From positions 1 to 64,000 of the forward strand of contig JAOTVB010000001.1 of the NCBI GenBank assembly GCA_029863605.1: DNA of 64,000 bases, written 5' to 3'. The DNA comes from Myxococcales bacterium. GTDB lineage: Bacteria > Myxococcota_A > Polyangia > Polyangiales > Houyiibacteriaceae. The translations under genes and the position numbers were made by a program. The notes under the pieces were generated by a model. That model was not told the DNA's origin and did not search any database. It worked only from the letters and a program-made list of their open reading frames with translations. Shown here piece after piece: positions 17,615 through 24,853 of the stretch. The first letter of the stretch is position 1. Every line of letters begins with the position of its first letter.

Positions 17615-18625
17615 TTACTTGGCCGCGGTCTCGACGGCGCGAAGGAGCGACTTGCTGTAGACGCCGCGCTCTGCCAGGCGCTCGCGCGCTTTCTTGGCTG
17701 TCGCATCCCATGCGGCTTGGTGAGCGGCCGTGTCGACGACCGTGATGCCTCGGGTGACGAGGGTCTCATAGGCTCGGTCGTCGTCGCGTTGCACGATCTG
17801 GTCGAGCTTTTCGGCGGCCCGTTTGGCGGTAGCGAGCAGAGTCTCTTGGTCCTCGGCCGTCAGCGCGTCGAATTTCTTCTTACTGATGACCGAGCCCCCC
17901 ACGATGATGTTGAAGTTGCCCGACGTCATCGCTTTGAGCCGCGTATACCATTGGAAAGCAACCGCAGCCATCGCCGACGCCGGGACGATCTGGAGCTTGT
18001 CGTTCCCAAGAGCGGGGAACACGCCCGAGGCGCCGACTCGAACTGGATTGGCTCCGATCGCTTTCACGAATTCCTCGACGACGGCGTTGTCTTTGCCGGC
18101 CCAGGCCGGCTGCTTGGCTAGGTCGGCCGGGCTCGAGAACGCCGTCGAAGAAAAGACGCGGTTCTTTCCGCCGTCACCCCAGGTGAGAAGCTTGAATCCG
18201 CCGTCCTCGATCATCTTTTGAAGGCGCTCGTCGAGCTTCGTTCTTGCCTGGTCTAGGGCCGCGTCGGTCGTCAGCAACCCAGGTGCGGTGAGCACCTGTA
18301 CCTCTGGGGCGATCAGGCTCAGCCCGGTCGTAGCGACCCCCGCCGCATCTAGCTTTCCCGTCTTGATCTTTCGAATCAGGTCGCGATCGTCGCCTTCGCT
18401 ACCCCCCGAAAAGACACGGAGCTCGACGCGCCCTTCGGTCTCCTTTTCGAGGGTACGGCTCCAGGCCTTGAGCACCTTCACGAATGACGAGCCTGGGGGC
18501 GCAAGGGAGGCGATGCGAATCGTAGTGGCCGCCTCGGCGTCCACACTCGACACAGTCGCGCTACCCGGAAACAACAGGGCGGCCGCCGTCAGCGCCGCGA
18601 TGCAAAACAGTCTCCAGCGAGTCAT
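17615..18625 (-). CDS. TRAP-type transporter solute-binding protein (DctP family), orphan
   Basis: A 336-residue periplasmic substrate-binding protein of the DctP/TAXI-like TRAP family. The N-terminal signal peptide (MTRWRLFCIAALTAAALLFP) is followed by TIRIASLAPPGSSFVKVLKAW, the typical first strand of DctP proteins. The specificity region KLQIVPASAMAAVAFQWYTR and the ISKKKFDALTAEDQE helix fit the fold. The start at 18625 has AAAGGGG upstream. No DctQ or DctM permease gene is present in the window, so the receptor must either partner a permease elsewhere or have another periplasmic role. It sits in a TetR - DctP - SnoaL - DUF1295 cluster. Confidence 0.85.
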   Translation of the reverse strand: MTRWRLFCIAALTAAALLFPGSATVSSVDAEAATTIRIASLAPPGSSFVKVLKAWSRTLEKETEGRVELRVFSGGSEGDDRDLIRKIKTGKLDAAGVATTGLSLIAPEVQVLTAPGLLTTDAALDQARTKLDERLQKMIEDGGFKLLTWGDGGKNRVFSSTAFSSPADLAKQPAWAGKDNAVVEEFVKAIGANPVRVGASGVFPALGNDKLQIVPASAMAAVAFQWYTRLKAMTSGNFNIIVGGSVISKKKFDALTAEDQETLLATAKRAAEKLDQIVQRDDDRAYETLVTRGITVVDTAAHQAAWDATAKKARERLAERGVYSKSLLRAVETAAK

Positions 18626-18711
18626 CGTGAACCCCTTTACTACAAGCCAGTTGAGGGTACCAACCGGCTCCGCCCTTGGACGGCCCCGGCTCGGCGGCCA
18701 TTCACTTTCGG

Positions 18712-19332
18712 TTAAAGGCCCAGCGCGGGCACGAATCTGCGCCTGAGGAAATCGCGCAACTCTTGCTCGCTTCGCTGGGGATCCGGGGAGGCGAGAAACG
18801 ACATGATCAAGCGGAGCATGTACTCCATGACCTCGGTCGCTTCGGCTTCGTCCCAACCCGCGGCGTCGATGAAGTCGCTGAATGCGATCCTGGTGAACGC
18901 GATCGAGGCGGGCTGTGTGAACCCGCGCAACACGACCGCATCGAAGACCGGTGGGCTCCAGACCTGTTTCAGGACTGGGTTTTCTCGAATGCCCTCGAGC
19001 GTGAAGACCATTGCTTCGACCGCGCCCTCCGTTGGGTCGTCGAAGCCTTTCATGTGGGTGCGCACTTCGTTTGCGAGGCGAAGGCCTGCCTGCAGCAGCA
19101 CGCAGCGAATCAGCTCATCGCGGTCCTTGAAATAGCGGTAGACAGTCGGTCGACTAACTCCCGCTTCGAGTGCCACGTGGGCTATCCCGGTGCCGGAGAT
19201 TCCGTCCCGGGCGACACAGTGCGCGGCGACCTCCAGCAGGCGTTCGCGTGCGGCGGTCCGGTGAGGCGGATCGCCGTCCCAAGCTGCACGACTGCTGAGC
19301 TCCTTCTTCTCGCTGGCGGAAGTTTGGGTCAT
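18712..19332 (-). CDS. TetR/AcrR-family transcriptional regulator
   Basis: A 206-residue TetR regulator. The N-terminal HTH domain is at ~26-72: the recognition region is IAHVALEAGVSRPTVYRYFK, followed by DRDELIRCVL. The rest is a helical ligand-binding domain with low conservation. The gene stands first on the minus strand, 86 bp upstream of the TRAP receptor gene, so local control of the DctP - SnoaL - DUF1295 genes is the simplest reading. No clear operator palindrome was found in 19333-19423, the likely promoter region. Confidence 0.9.
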   Translation of the reverse strand: MTQTSASEKKELSSRAAWDGDPPHRTAARERLLEVAAHCVARDGISGTGIAHVALEAGVSRPTVYRYFKDRDELIRCVLLQAGLRLANEVRTHMKGFDDPTEGAVEAMVFTLEGIRENPVLKQVWSPPVFDAVVLRGFTQPASIAFTRIAFSDFIDAAGWDEAEATEVMEYMLRLIMSFLASPDPQRSEQELRDFLRRRFVPALGL

Positions 19333-19423
19333 CAGGCGATCTAACGACTAGCAATCTCTTTACCGTAGATCGGGGGTGACGATCAAGTGCACCGATGAGC
19401 TGCAGGAAAACAGTAGCCGTTCA

Positions 19424-20262
19424 TCACAAAGACCAGTGTGCCGCGAGCAGGACTTGCGCTCCTATGAGGGCATTCGTCACGGTGTGAGCGATGATGGCAT
19501 CGGTGAGCAAGCCGCGGCGTGATGCGTGAAGGCATAACATAGGCCCGCAATGAAGCCCGCGACCCATTGCTGGTGCGCTGCTGCGAATGCCAATGACGAA
19601 ATGAGGACGGCTGGCCATCGAAACGTCTCGGGGACTTTCGTGAAGTCCCGGGCAATCAGGCGGCGCAACAAGAACCCCCGAAAGGCCAACTCTTCGACGA
19701 TCGGAACGGTCACGGTGGAGCCGAATACGCGTGCCGCGACCCAGATCATCGCAGCAGAAGCAGAGAGCTCGGCGAGGGCGGCCGGGGGGTCGTTGCTCAC
19801 CGGCGAATCGACACCCCACGCCGCGATCCATACCAGATACGCGACCACGCCGATTGTCACGGCCTGCCACGACCAGATGCTCCGACCCCGAAGGTGGCGA
19901 CGCAAACCCTCCAGGTAGTCTTTCCTGAACCATGCCAACACCGTGAGGGCGACCCCGATGCGCAGGGGATAGAGGTAGTCGAACTCTGAGACGAAGAGCC
20001 CGGTGACCAGCGCAGTCGCGACGACCGCGAGCAGCGGCAAGAGAAACCGCGCGCTCGGATCGCTCGTGAACCACGGGACCCGTTGGCTGACCCAGACGGT
20101 ACCGAGCGCACCGCGCAAAAGAACGCCCAGCCCGCCTTCGAATGAAAGCCCCTCCTTCGTGTTCAGGATTAAGCGCCGTCGCTCTTGCTGCCGGGGCACC
20201 GATTCTGACGCGGGCACTGAACCTGGCACTCGCATTGCCGCCACTGACCCTGCCGCTGCCAC
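19424..20262 (-). pseudogene. CPBP (CAAX-type) intramembrane protease with a C-terminal frameshift
   Basis: Two overlapping minus-strand frames together give one complete membrane protease. Frame A (from GTG 20262) has several transmembrane helices, the Abi/CPBP motif 1 E190-E191-x3-R195 (VEELAFRGF) and motif 2 His230 (FAAAHQQW). It then ends in a non-homologous tail (HHAAACSPMPSS). Frame B (stop at 19424) resumes with RRGLLTDAIIAHTVTNALIG, which carries motif 4 (HxxxN). Adding one base near 19515-19525 restores a continuous protein GLCYAFTHH-RRGLL. The overall layout resembles the CAAX-protease-related proteins linked to exosortase systems, but no exosortase is seen here. It is either a recent disabling mutation or a sequence error. 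The N-terminus is also doubtful because of the repeat there. Confidence 0.7.
20211..20262. repeat. Degenerate hexamer array (GGCACT/GCCACT type)
   Basis: Successive imperfect copies of a six-base unit (GGCACT-GAACCT-GGCACT-CGCATT-GCCGCC-ACTGAC style) cover the 5' end of the frameshifted protease gene. It is one of six such sites in the window (see 30417, 33649, 45353, 49992 and 50405). Confidence 0.45.
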
Positions 20263-20367
20263 CTGGTCTGTGCGGTCCCTTACACGATCGTAATTTTGCC
20301 TCCTAGCGGGCCTTGCTTTGCTTGCTTGAGCATAATATTTCCGTGATTCTGTTGAAGAGGAGGCCTC

Positions 20368-21315
20368 ATGGCTTATCGATGGCTTGGAATATTGCTGCTT
20401 TCGGCTGCTTGCATGGTCGGTTGCGGGACTGGAGGCTCGGATGGCCCACCATTTGGCACGGGCGGCTCTGGTGGCGCTGGCGGAGCAGGGGGAGGCATTG
20501 GCGGAGCTGGTGGATCCGGGCCGATGTGCATGACCAACTCGCTATGCCGCGGCTGTCCGACCGAAGATCTGTGCGACACCACGGACGATTGCTCTCCGGG
20601 ATTCGTCTGCCTCGAATCTGGGTGCGACAGCCTCGAGGGTGCGCCGATCAAACAGTGTGTCTTTGGCGGTGGCGGGGCCTGCGTCACCAACGACAACTGT
20701 CTCCCCTTTCCAGGACGCGAGTGCATCGACGTACCCGGTGAAGGCATGCGCTGCGTCAAGACGACGCCCGGCTGCGACACGAGGTTTGACTGCGTGCCTG
20801 GCTTCTCCTGCGAAAACGGTAGCTGTGTAGATCGTAGGCTTCCCTGCGACCTCGACGACCACTGCCCGAAGAACCACGTCTGCGTAGCCGGCACAAACGG
20901 GAGCTTCTGCGCGCGCGTCCAAGTCGAGTGCGTCGCGGAGTTCGACTGTGCTGGTCTCGCGCCTCGATGTGAGGATATCGACGGCGACGGCAACATGGAG
21001 TGCGCCGGTGTGTTCGATGCAAATCAGTCGATGCCGGTTGCTTGCCTGAACTCGGATTGCGCCGATGTGTCGGCACCCGTCTGCGAAACCGCAGGCGCAG
21101 GAAGCACGACTGTGTGCGGGCAGTACGGGCTTTGCCGCGACGGCGCAGACTGCGCGACTGGCTTCGATTGCGTTGGCCTTTGGCCCGATGGGCGCATGGA
21201 ATGCGTACCGAGCGGCGGGAGCTGCTCGAACGTGAGCGACTGTCCGGTACGACAGGTTTGTGCCTCTCCTCGCGAGGGCGGGACACCGAGCTGCCAAGCT
21301 GGATTCCTGAACTAA
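20368..21315 (+). CDS. Cys-rich lipoprotein with Gly-rich linker (paralogue 1)
   Basis: A 315-residue predicted outer-surface lipoprotein. The lipobox is CMVGC (Cys19), then a Gly/Ala linker (~20-51). The mature part holds over thirty Cys in repeats of the form C-x-DxDC or CxxxxDCxxGxxC (DDCSPGFVCLESGC, FDCVPGFSCENGSCVD, DHCPKNHVC, FDCAGLAPRC, ADCATGFDCVGLWPDG). These are typical of disulphide-knit or metal-binding extracellular domains in Myxococcota. GAGGAGG precedes the ATG. The next gene (21322) is a clear paralogue with the same order of motifs, only 6 bp away. Function unknown. Confidence 0.85.
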   Translation: MAYRWLGILLLSAACMVGCGTGGSDGPPFGTGGSGGAGGAGGGIGGAGGSGPMCMTNSLCRGCPTEDLCDTTDDCSPGFVCLESGCDSLEGAPIKQCVFGGGGACVTNDNCLPFPGRECIDVPGEGMRCVKTTPGCDTRFDCVPGFSCENGSCVDRRLPCDLDDHCPKNHVCVAGTNGSFCARVQVECVAEFDCAGLAPRCEDIDGDGNMECAGVFDANQSMPVACLNSDCADVSAPVCETAGAGSTTVCGQYGLCRDGADCATGFDCVGLWPDGRMECVPSGGSCSNVSDCPVRQVCASPREGGTPSCQAGFLN

Positions 21316-21321
21316 TACAAG

Positions 21322-22410
21322 ATGAACCGAACCGAACCCATATCGAGAATGAGCATCGCCCGCCACGGCTTGTGGTCGGTTGGCGCGGTGTCGCTCGCGC
21401 TCTTGGTCGGCTGCGGTGATAGCGGCCCGTCTGTCCCCAGGGGAACCGGAGGGACCAGTGGAACCGGAGCCTCCGGGGGTGTTGGCGCCACGGGTGGTAC
21501 TGGCATGGGCGGTAGCGGCGGCATGGCCGGCATTGTCGGGACCGGCGGCATGGGTGGCACGGTCGGGACAGGCGGCACGGGCGGGACCAGCGGCACGGGT
21601 GGCACCGGCGGTGCGACTGGCCCCTGCATGACCAATGCGCTTTGCCACACCTGTCCCACACAGTTGCCTTGCAACACCGACGACGACTGCGCGTTTAGCG
21701 GATATGTCTGCGTCGACTCGGGCTGCGATACCAACCAAGGCGCACCGATCAAGCAGTGCCAGCCACTGCACGGTGGCTCGTGCGCTTCCGTGACTGAATG
21801 TCCTAACTCCACGGACTACGCATGCGCTCCGATCGGGGTTGGGCCTACGCACTGCGTGAGGATCACACTGGGCTGCAGCCCGTCTACTGAGAGCTACGAT
21901 TGTCCGCTCGGCTTCTCCTGCGAGGCAGGCGCCTGTGTCGATCGTCGCGTCCCGTGTGACAGTTACCTCGACTGCCCGAAGAGCCACGTCTGCAAGGTGA
22001 CCCCAACGGCGGACTTCTGCGTTCGCACCTTCCAAACCTGCCATCTCGATGAAGATTGCGCGGGGCTCGGCGAGTTTTGCGCCGACATCGACAACAACGG
22101 CACCAAAGAGTGTGCCGGCGGCGCGGGCAGCCCATGCCTCAACGCAAGCTGTCCGTCCACCGTCCCGGTTTGCGAGGTCGGTGCCGTCGCCACCGACGTT
22201 GCGTGTGGCGACTACGGATTGTGCCGCTCCAATAGCGACTGCGATGAAGCGGCTGGCTTTGAATGCGTCGGCCTTTGGCAAGACGGTCGCAAAGAATGCG
22301 TTCGAGCCGGCGGTACGTGTGACCAAGTAACGGACTGCGACCCCCAGCAGGTCTGTGCAGCCCCTCGCAATGGCGGCGCGCCGAGCTGCCAAGCCGGAAG
22401 TGTTCCTTAA
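21322..22410 (+). CDS. Cys-rich lipoprotein with Gly/Thr-rich linker (paralogue 2)
   Basis: A 362-residue tandem paralogue of the gene at 20368. The lipobox is LLVGC (Cys31 from this ATG; Met10 at 21349 is an alternative start giving a more usual signal length). A long GTGG/GTSG linker (~41-98) is followed by the same ordered blocks as its neighbour: CMTNALCHTCP, DDCAFSGYVCVDSGCD, GAPIKQC, FSCEAGACVDRRVPCD, LDCPKSHVC, GLGEFCADID, DYGLCRSNSDC, FECVGLWQDGRKECV, CDPQQVCAAPRNGGAPSCQAG. The linker is longer than in paralogue 1. It ends 10 bp before the GTG of the VWA lipoprotein and provides its Shine-Dalgarno. Confidence 0.85.
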   Translation: MNRTEPISRMSIARHGLWSVGAVSLALLVGCGDSGPSVPRGTGGTSGTGASGGVGATGGTGMGGSGGMAGIVGTGGMGGTVGTGGTGGTSGTGGTGGATGPCMTNALCHTCPTQLPCNTDDDCAFSGYVCVDSGCDTNQGAPIKQCQPLHGGSCASVTECPNSTDYACAPIGVGPTHCVRITLGCSPSTESYDCPLGFSCEAGACVDRRVPCDSYLDCPKSHVCKVTPTADFCVRTFQTCHLDEDCAGLGEFCADIDNNGTKECAGGAGSPCLNASCPSTVPVCEVGAVATDVACGDYGLCRSNSDCDEAAGFECVGLWQDGRKECVRAGGTCDQVTDCDPQQVCAAPRNGGAPSCQAGSVP

Positions 22411-22420
22411 GGAGGAAAAC

Positions 22421-24853
22421 GTGAAACCCCAAGCCCTGACCCCTTTGATTCTCTTCTCGTTCGCAGTCGCGCTGCCCGCGTGTCAGAGCGGCGATCCTTC
22501 GGTGGAGGCCGCCTACCAAGCGGTCGTCACCGCGCCCACATCCTGTGGCAACGGCGACCCCACCTGCAACACCGCCATCGACTACCCCGAGCAGATCGAT
22601 CTCAGTGTCACCAACTCGAGCGACCTCTTGTTTTCGAGCGCCGACGGCGCGCTCACCCTCGTCGGCGGCAGCGGTAGTGCAGCCCTCGGCGATACAGATG
22701 GCGACGGGGTGCCCGACCCGGCCGACGATTGTGCGGGGCCTGGTTGGCGACTTCCCTGCGATGGTGACAAGGACGACGACGGCGCCTACCAGACCGCCTA
22801 TTACGACTCGGGCGGCGACAACACTGTGTCCGCCAGCATCGAGATCCAGTCCGATATCCAGAGCGCCGACGTCTATATTCTCATGGATGCCACCGGCTCC
22901 ATGAGCGGCGAGCAGAACCAGCTCGTTACCGATTTGACGAGCGGAACCTTTGTCGACACGAACGACTGCCCGGGAGGCGCGGACACAGGCATCGTCGGAG
23001 CCATTCAGTGCGTGATTCCGGACGTCTGGATGGGCGTTGGGGACTTCAAAGAGGTTTCGTATCTACCGCACAACGACCGCTACGACATGGCGCCCTATCA
23101 CCACTACCTCGACACGACCAACAACATTCAGCAGGTGCTCGATGCCGTGTCCGCGTTCCGCGCCGACGGCAACAAGGACTACCCAGAGGCCCTCAGCCAA
23201 GCGCTTTACTCGGTTGTGACGGGGCAGGGCCTTGGAGACCTCGTACCGAATCGCGGCGCGTGTCCCTCGACGCCGGCAGCGCGCTGGGGCTACCCCTGCT
23301 TCCGCGACAGTGTGCTTCCAATCATCCTGCTGTTCAGCGACGCCGATATGTGGAACGGCCCGGTCGCCAACGGCCACACCTATGGCAATCCACCCTTTGA
23401 CGGGACCCTCGGCATAGGCACCCGGTTGCCGCCGGTGGAGCAGTCTCCGAACGTCCTTTACTCGAGCGACCCGTTCACGGCCTGGGATCTCGGGGACCTG
23501 ACCAACAAGTCGTTGACGTTGATGGGAAGCAACACCAACCTCGGAAACGACGCGGTGACCTGGGACAAGGGGCTCTGCCTGCAGTGCGGCGGCTCTGGGT
23601 GCTGGGCCGACGGGCGTGACGCATTCGTCAAGTTCTCCCTCAGCGGTCTGACCGACATGTTTGTGAGCGGCGAGGGCACCGCTTACCATACGACCAACGC
23701 CGCGCTCCTTGATTCAGCGCTTGCATTCGTCGATTGCAATCCCGGGCCCGGCGGCGGCGATTACTGGGGACGGCTGACTCAAACTCTGGGCGCCGGTGAT
23801 TGGTACGCGGTCTCGGACGCTTCGGTCGATCCAAGCACGTCGGTCTCCACTCGCCGGGGCAACTTTCAACTTCGGTTTCACAACCTGACCGCCGACCCCG
23901 GCGGGTACCCGAGCTGGCAGACCACCGACCTGCCCGTCCAATGGACCACGGTGGAAACCGAGCTGCTGGCCAACGGCGTGAAGCTCGTCAGCGTTGTCAG
24001 CCCCAACTCCGGAGGCTACATCGCCATGCCTGACCTGACCGAGCTCGGAATTGTCACCGGGTCGGTCGACCTGCTCGGTGATCCCTATCTCCAGCAGATC
24101 GCAGGCGACGGGTCGGGTCTCGGGACCGCGGTCCTCGATGCCATGCTCGCCCTGGTCGGCGACACACGACGGGATGTCACCCTTGTTCCCGAAGACAACT
24201 TGGCAACTCCCACGGTCGACGAGAGTCTTTTCGTGAGCGCGATCGTGGCCAAGGACTGCCCAGACAATGGCGTCCCCCAAAAATGCATCGGCGGCTCCGG
24301 GACTCCCATGTGTCTAGGGTGCCTCGCGGGAGCGAACATTGAGTTCGAGTTCCGCGTCGGGAACGACTTCGTGCCCCCAACGGCCACTCCGCAGGTCTTC
24401 GACTTCGATATGCGTGTGATGGTCGATGGCACGACCGAGATCGCCCGATATCCGGTTCGGATCATGGTGCCCCCGGCCGGATCCGACTACGGAGCGGGCT
24501 TCTACCAGAACACCTACGACTCCGATATCGTTTGTGAGATGCCACCTGAGCGACCCGACTGGGGCACGCTCACCTGGATCGGCTCGACCCCCTCGGACAG
24601 CACGGTCGAGTTCGAGTTCTTCACCGCGAACACCCTTGCCGAGCTCGATACTGTGATTCCGGTGTCGATCGTCTATCCGACCGACACGACCTTGCAGACG
24701 TACGATATCGGTGACGAGCTTCTCGCCGGCGGCGAGACAAACTTCTTGCCCTACCTCCGGGTGCGGGCCAAGCTCAACGCCTCGAGCGACGCGTTGAGCA
24801 CACCGATCTTCCAAGGATGGTCGATCGAGTTCCATTGCGTCCCATTTGATTAG
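22421..24853 (+). CDS. Large lipoprotein with VWA-like (MIDAS) domain and TSP3-type Ca-binding motif
   Basis: An 810-residue predicted lipoprotein. A GTG start at 22421 is set by AAGGAGG (22409-22415). The lipobox LPAC gives Cys21. Residues 91-104 (DTDGDGVPDPADDC) match a thrombospondin type-3 calcium-binding repeat. A VWA/integrin-beta-like domain follows, with the metal-ion site D156ATGSMS162 (ILMDATGSMSGEQ), a GVGDFKE strand and a C-rich LQCGGSGCW segment. The C-terminal third (~620-810) is beta-rich with a CxxC-x5-CxGC cluster and no recognised domain. Likely anchored at the outer membrane and exposed, binding protein or polymer ligands. It is the third gene of the lipoprotein operon; its 3' end overlaps the convergent PQQ gene by 4 bp. 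Confidence 0.85.
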   Translation: MKPQALTPLILFSFAVALPACQSGDPSVEAAYQAVVTAPTSCGNGDPTCNTAIDYPEQIDLSVTNSSDLLFSSADGALTLVGGSGSAALGDTDGDGVPDPADDCAGPGWRLPCDGDKDDDGAYQTAYYDSGGDNTVSASIEIQSDIQSADVYILMDATGSMSGEQNQLVTDLTSGTFVDTNDCPGGADTGIVGAIQCVIPDVWMGVGDFKEVSYLPHNDRYDMAPYHHYLDTTNNIQQVLDAVSAFRADGNKDYPEALSQALYSVVTGQGLGDLVPNRGACPSTPAARWGYPCFRDSVLPIILLFSDADMWNGPVANGHTYGNPPFDGTLGIGTRLPPVEQSPNVLYSSDPFTAWDLGDLTNKSLTLMGSNTNLGNDAVTWDKGLCLQCGGSGCWADGRDAFVKFSLSGLTDMFVSGEGTAYHTTNAALLDSALAFVDCNPGPGGGDYWGRLTQTLGAGDWYAVSDASVDPSTSVSTRRGNFQLRFHNLTADPGGYPSWQTTDLPVQWTTVETELLANGVKLVSVVSPNSGGYIAMPDLTELGIVTGSVDLLGDPYLQQIAGDGSGLGTAVLDAMLALVGDTRRDVTLVPEDNLATPTVDESLFVSAIVAKDCPDNGVPQKCIGGSGTPMCLGCLAGANIEFEFRVGNDFVPPTATPQVFDFDMRVMVDGTTEIARYPVRIMVPPAGSDYGAGFYQNTYDSDIVCEMPPERPDWGTLTWIGSTPSDSTVEFEFFTANTLAELDTVIPVSIVYPTDTTLQTYDIGDELLAGGETNFLPYLRVRAKLNASSDALSTPIFQGWSIEFHCVPFD

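Noticed and set aside
17615-18625. Complete TRAP transporter
   Set aside because: No DctQ/DctM-like membrane gene in the window; only the receptor is present.
20542-22392. 616-codon minus-strand open frame opposite the two Cys-rich lipoprotein genes
   Set aside because: Ala/Arg/Thr-rich, no known motif and fully antisense to two genes with signal peptides and ribosome-binding sites; a shadow of the Cys/Gly/Asp codons.
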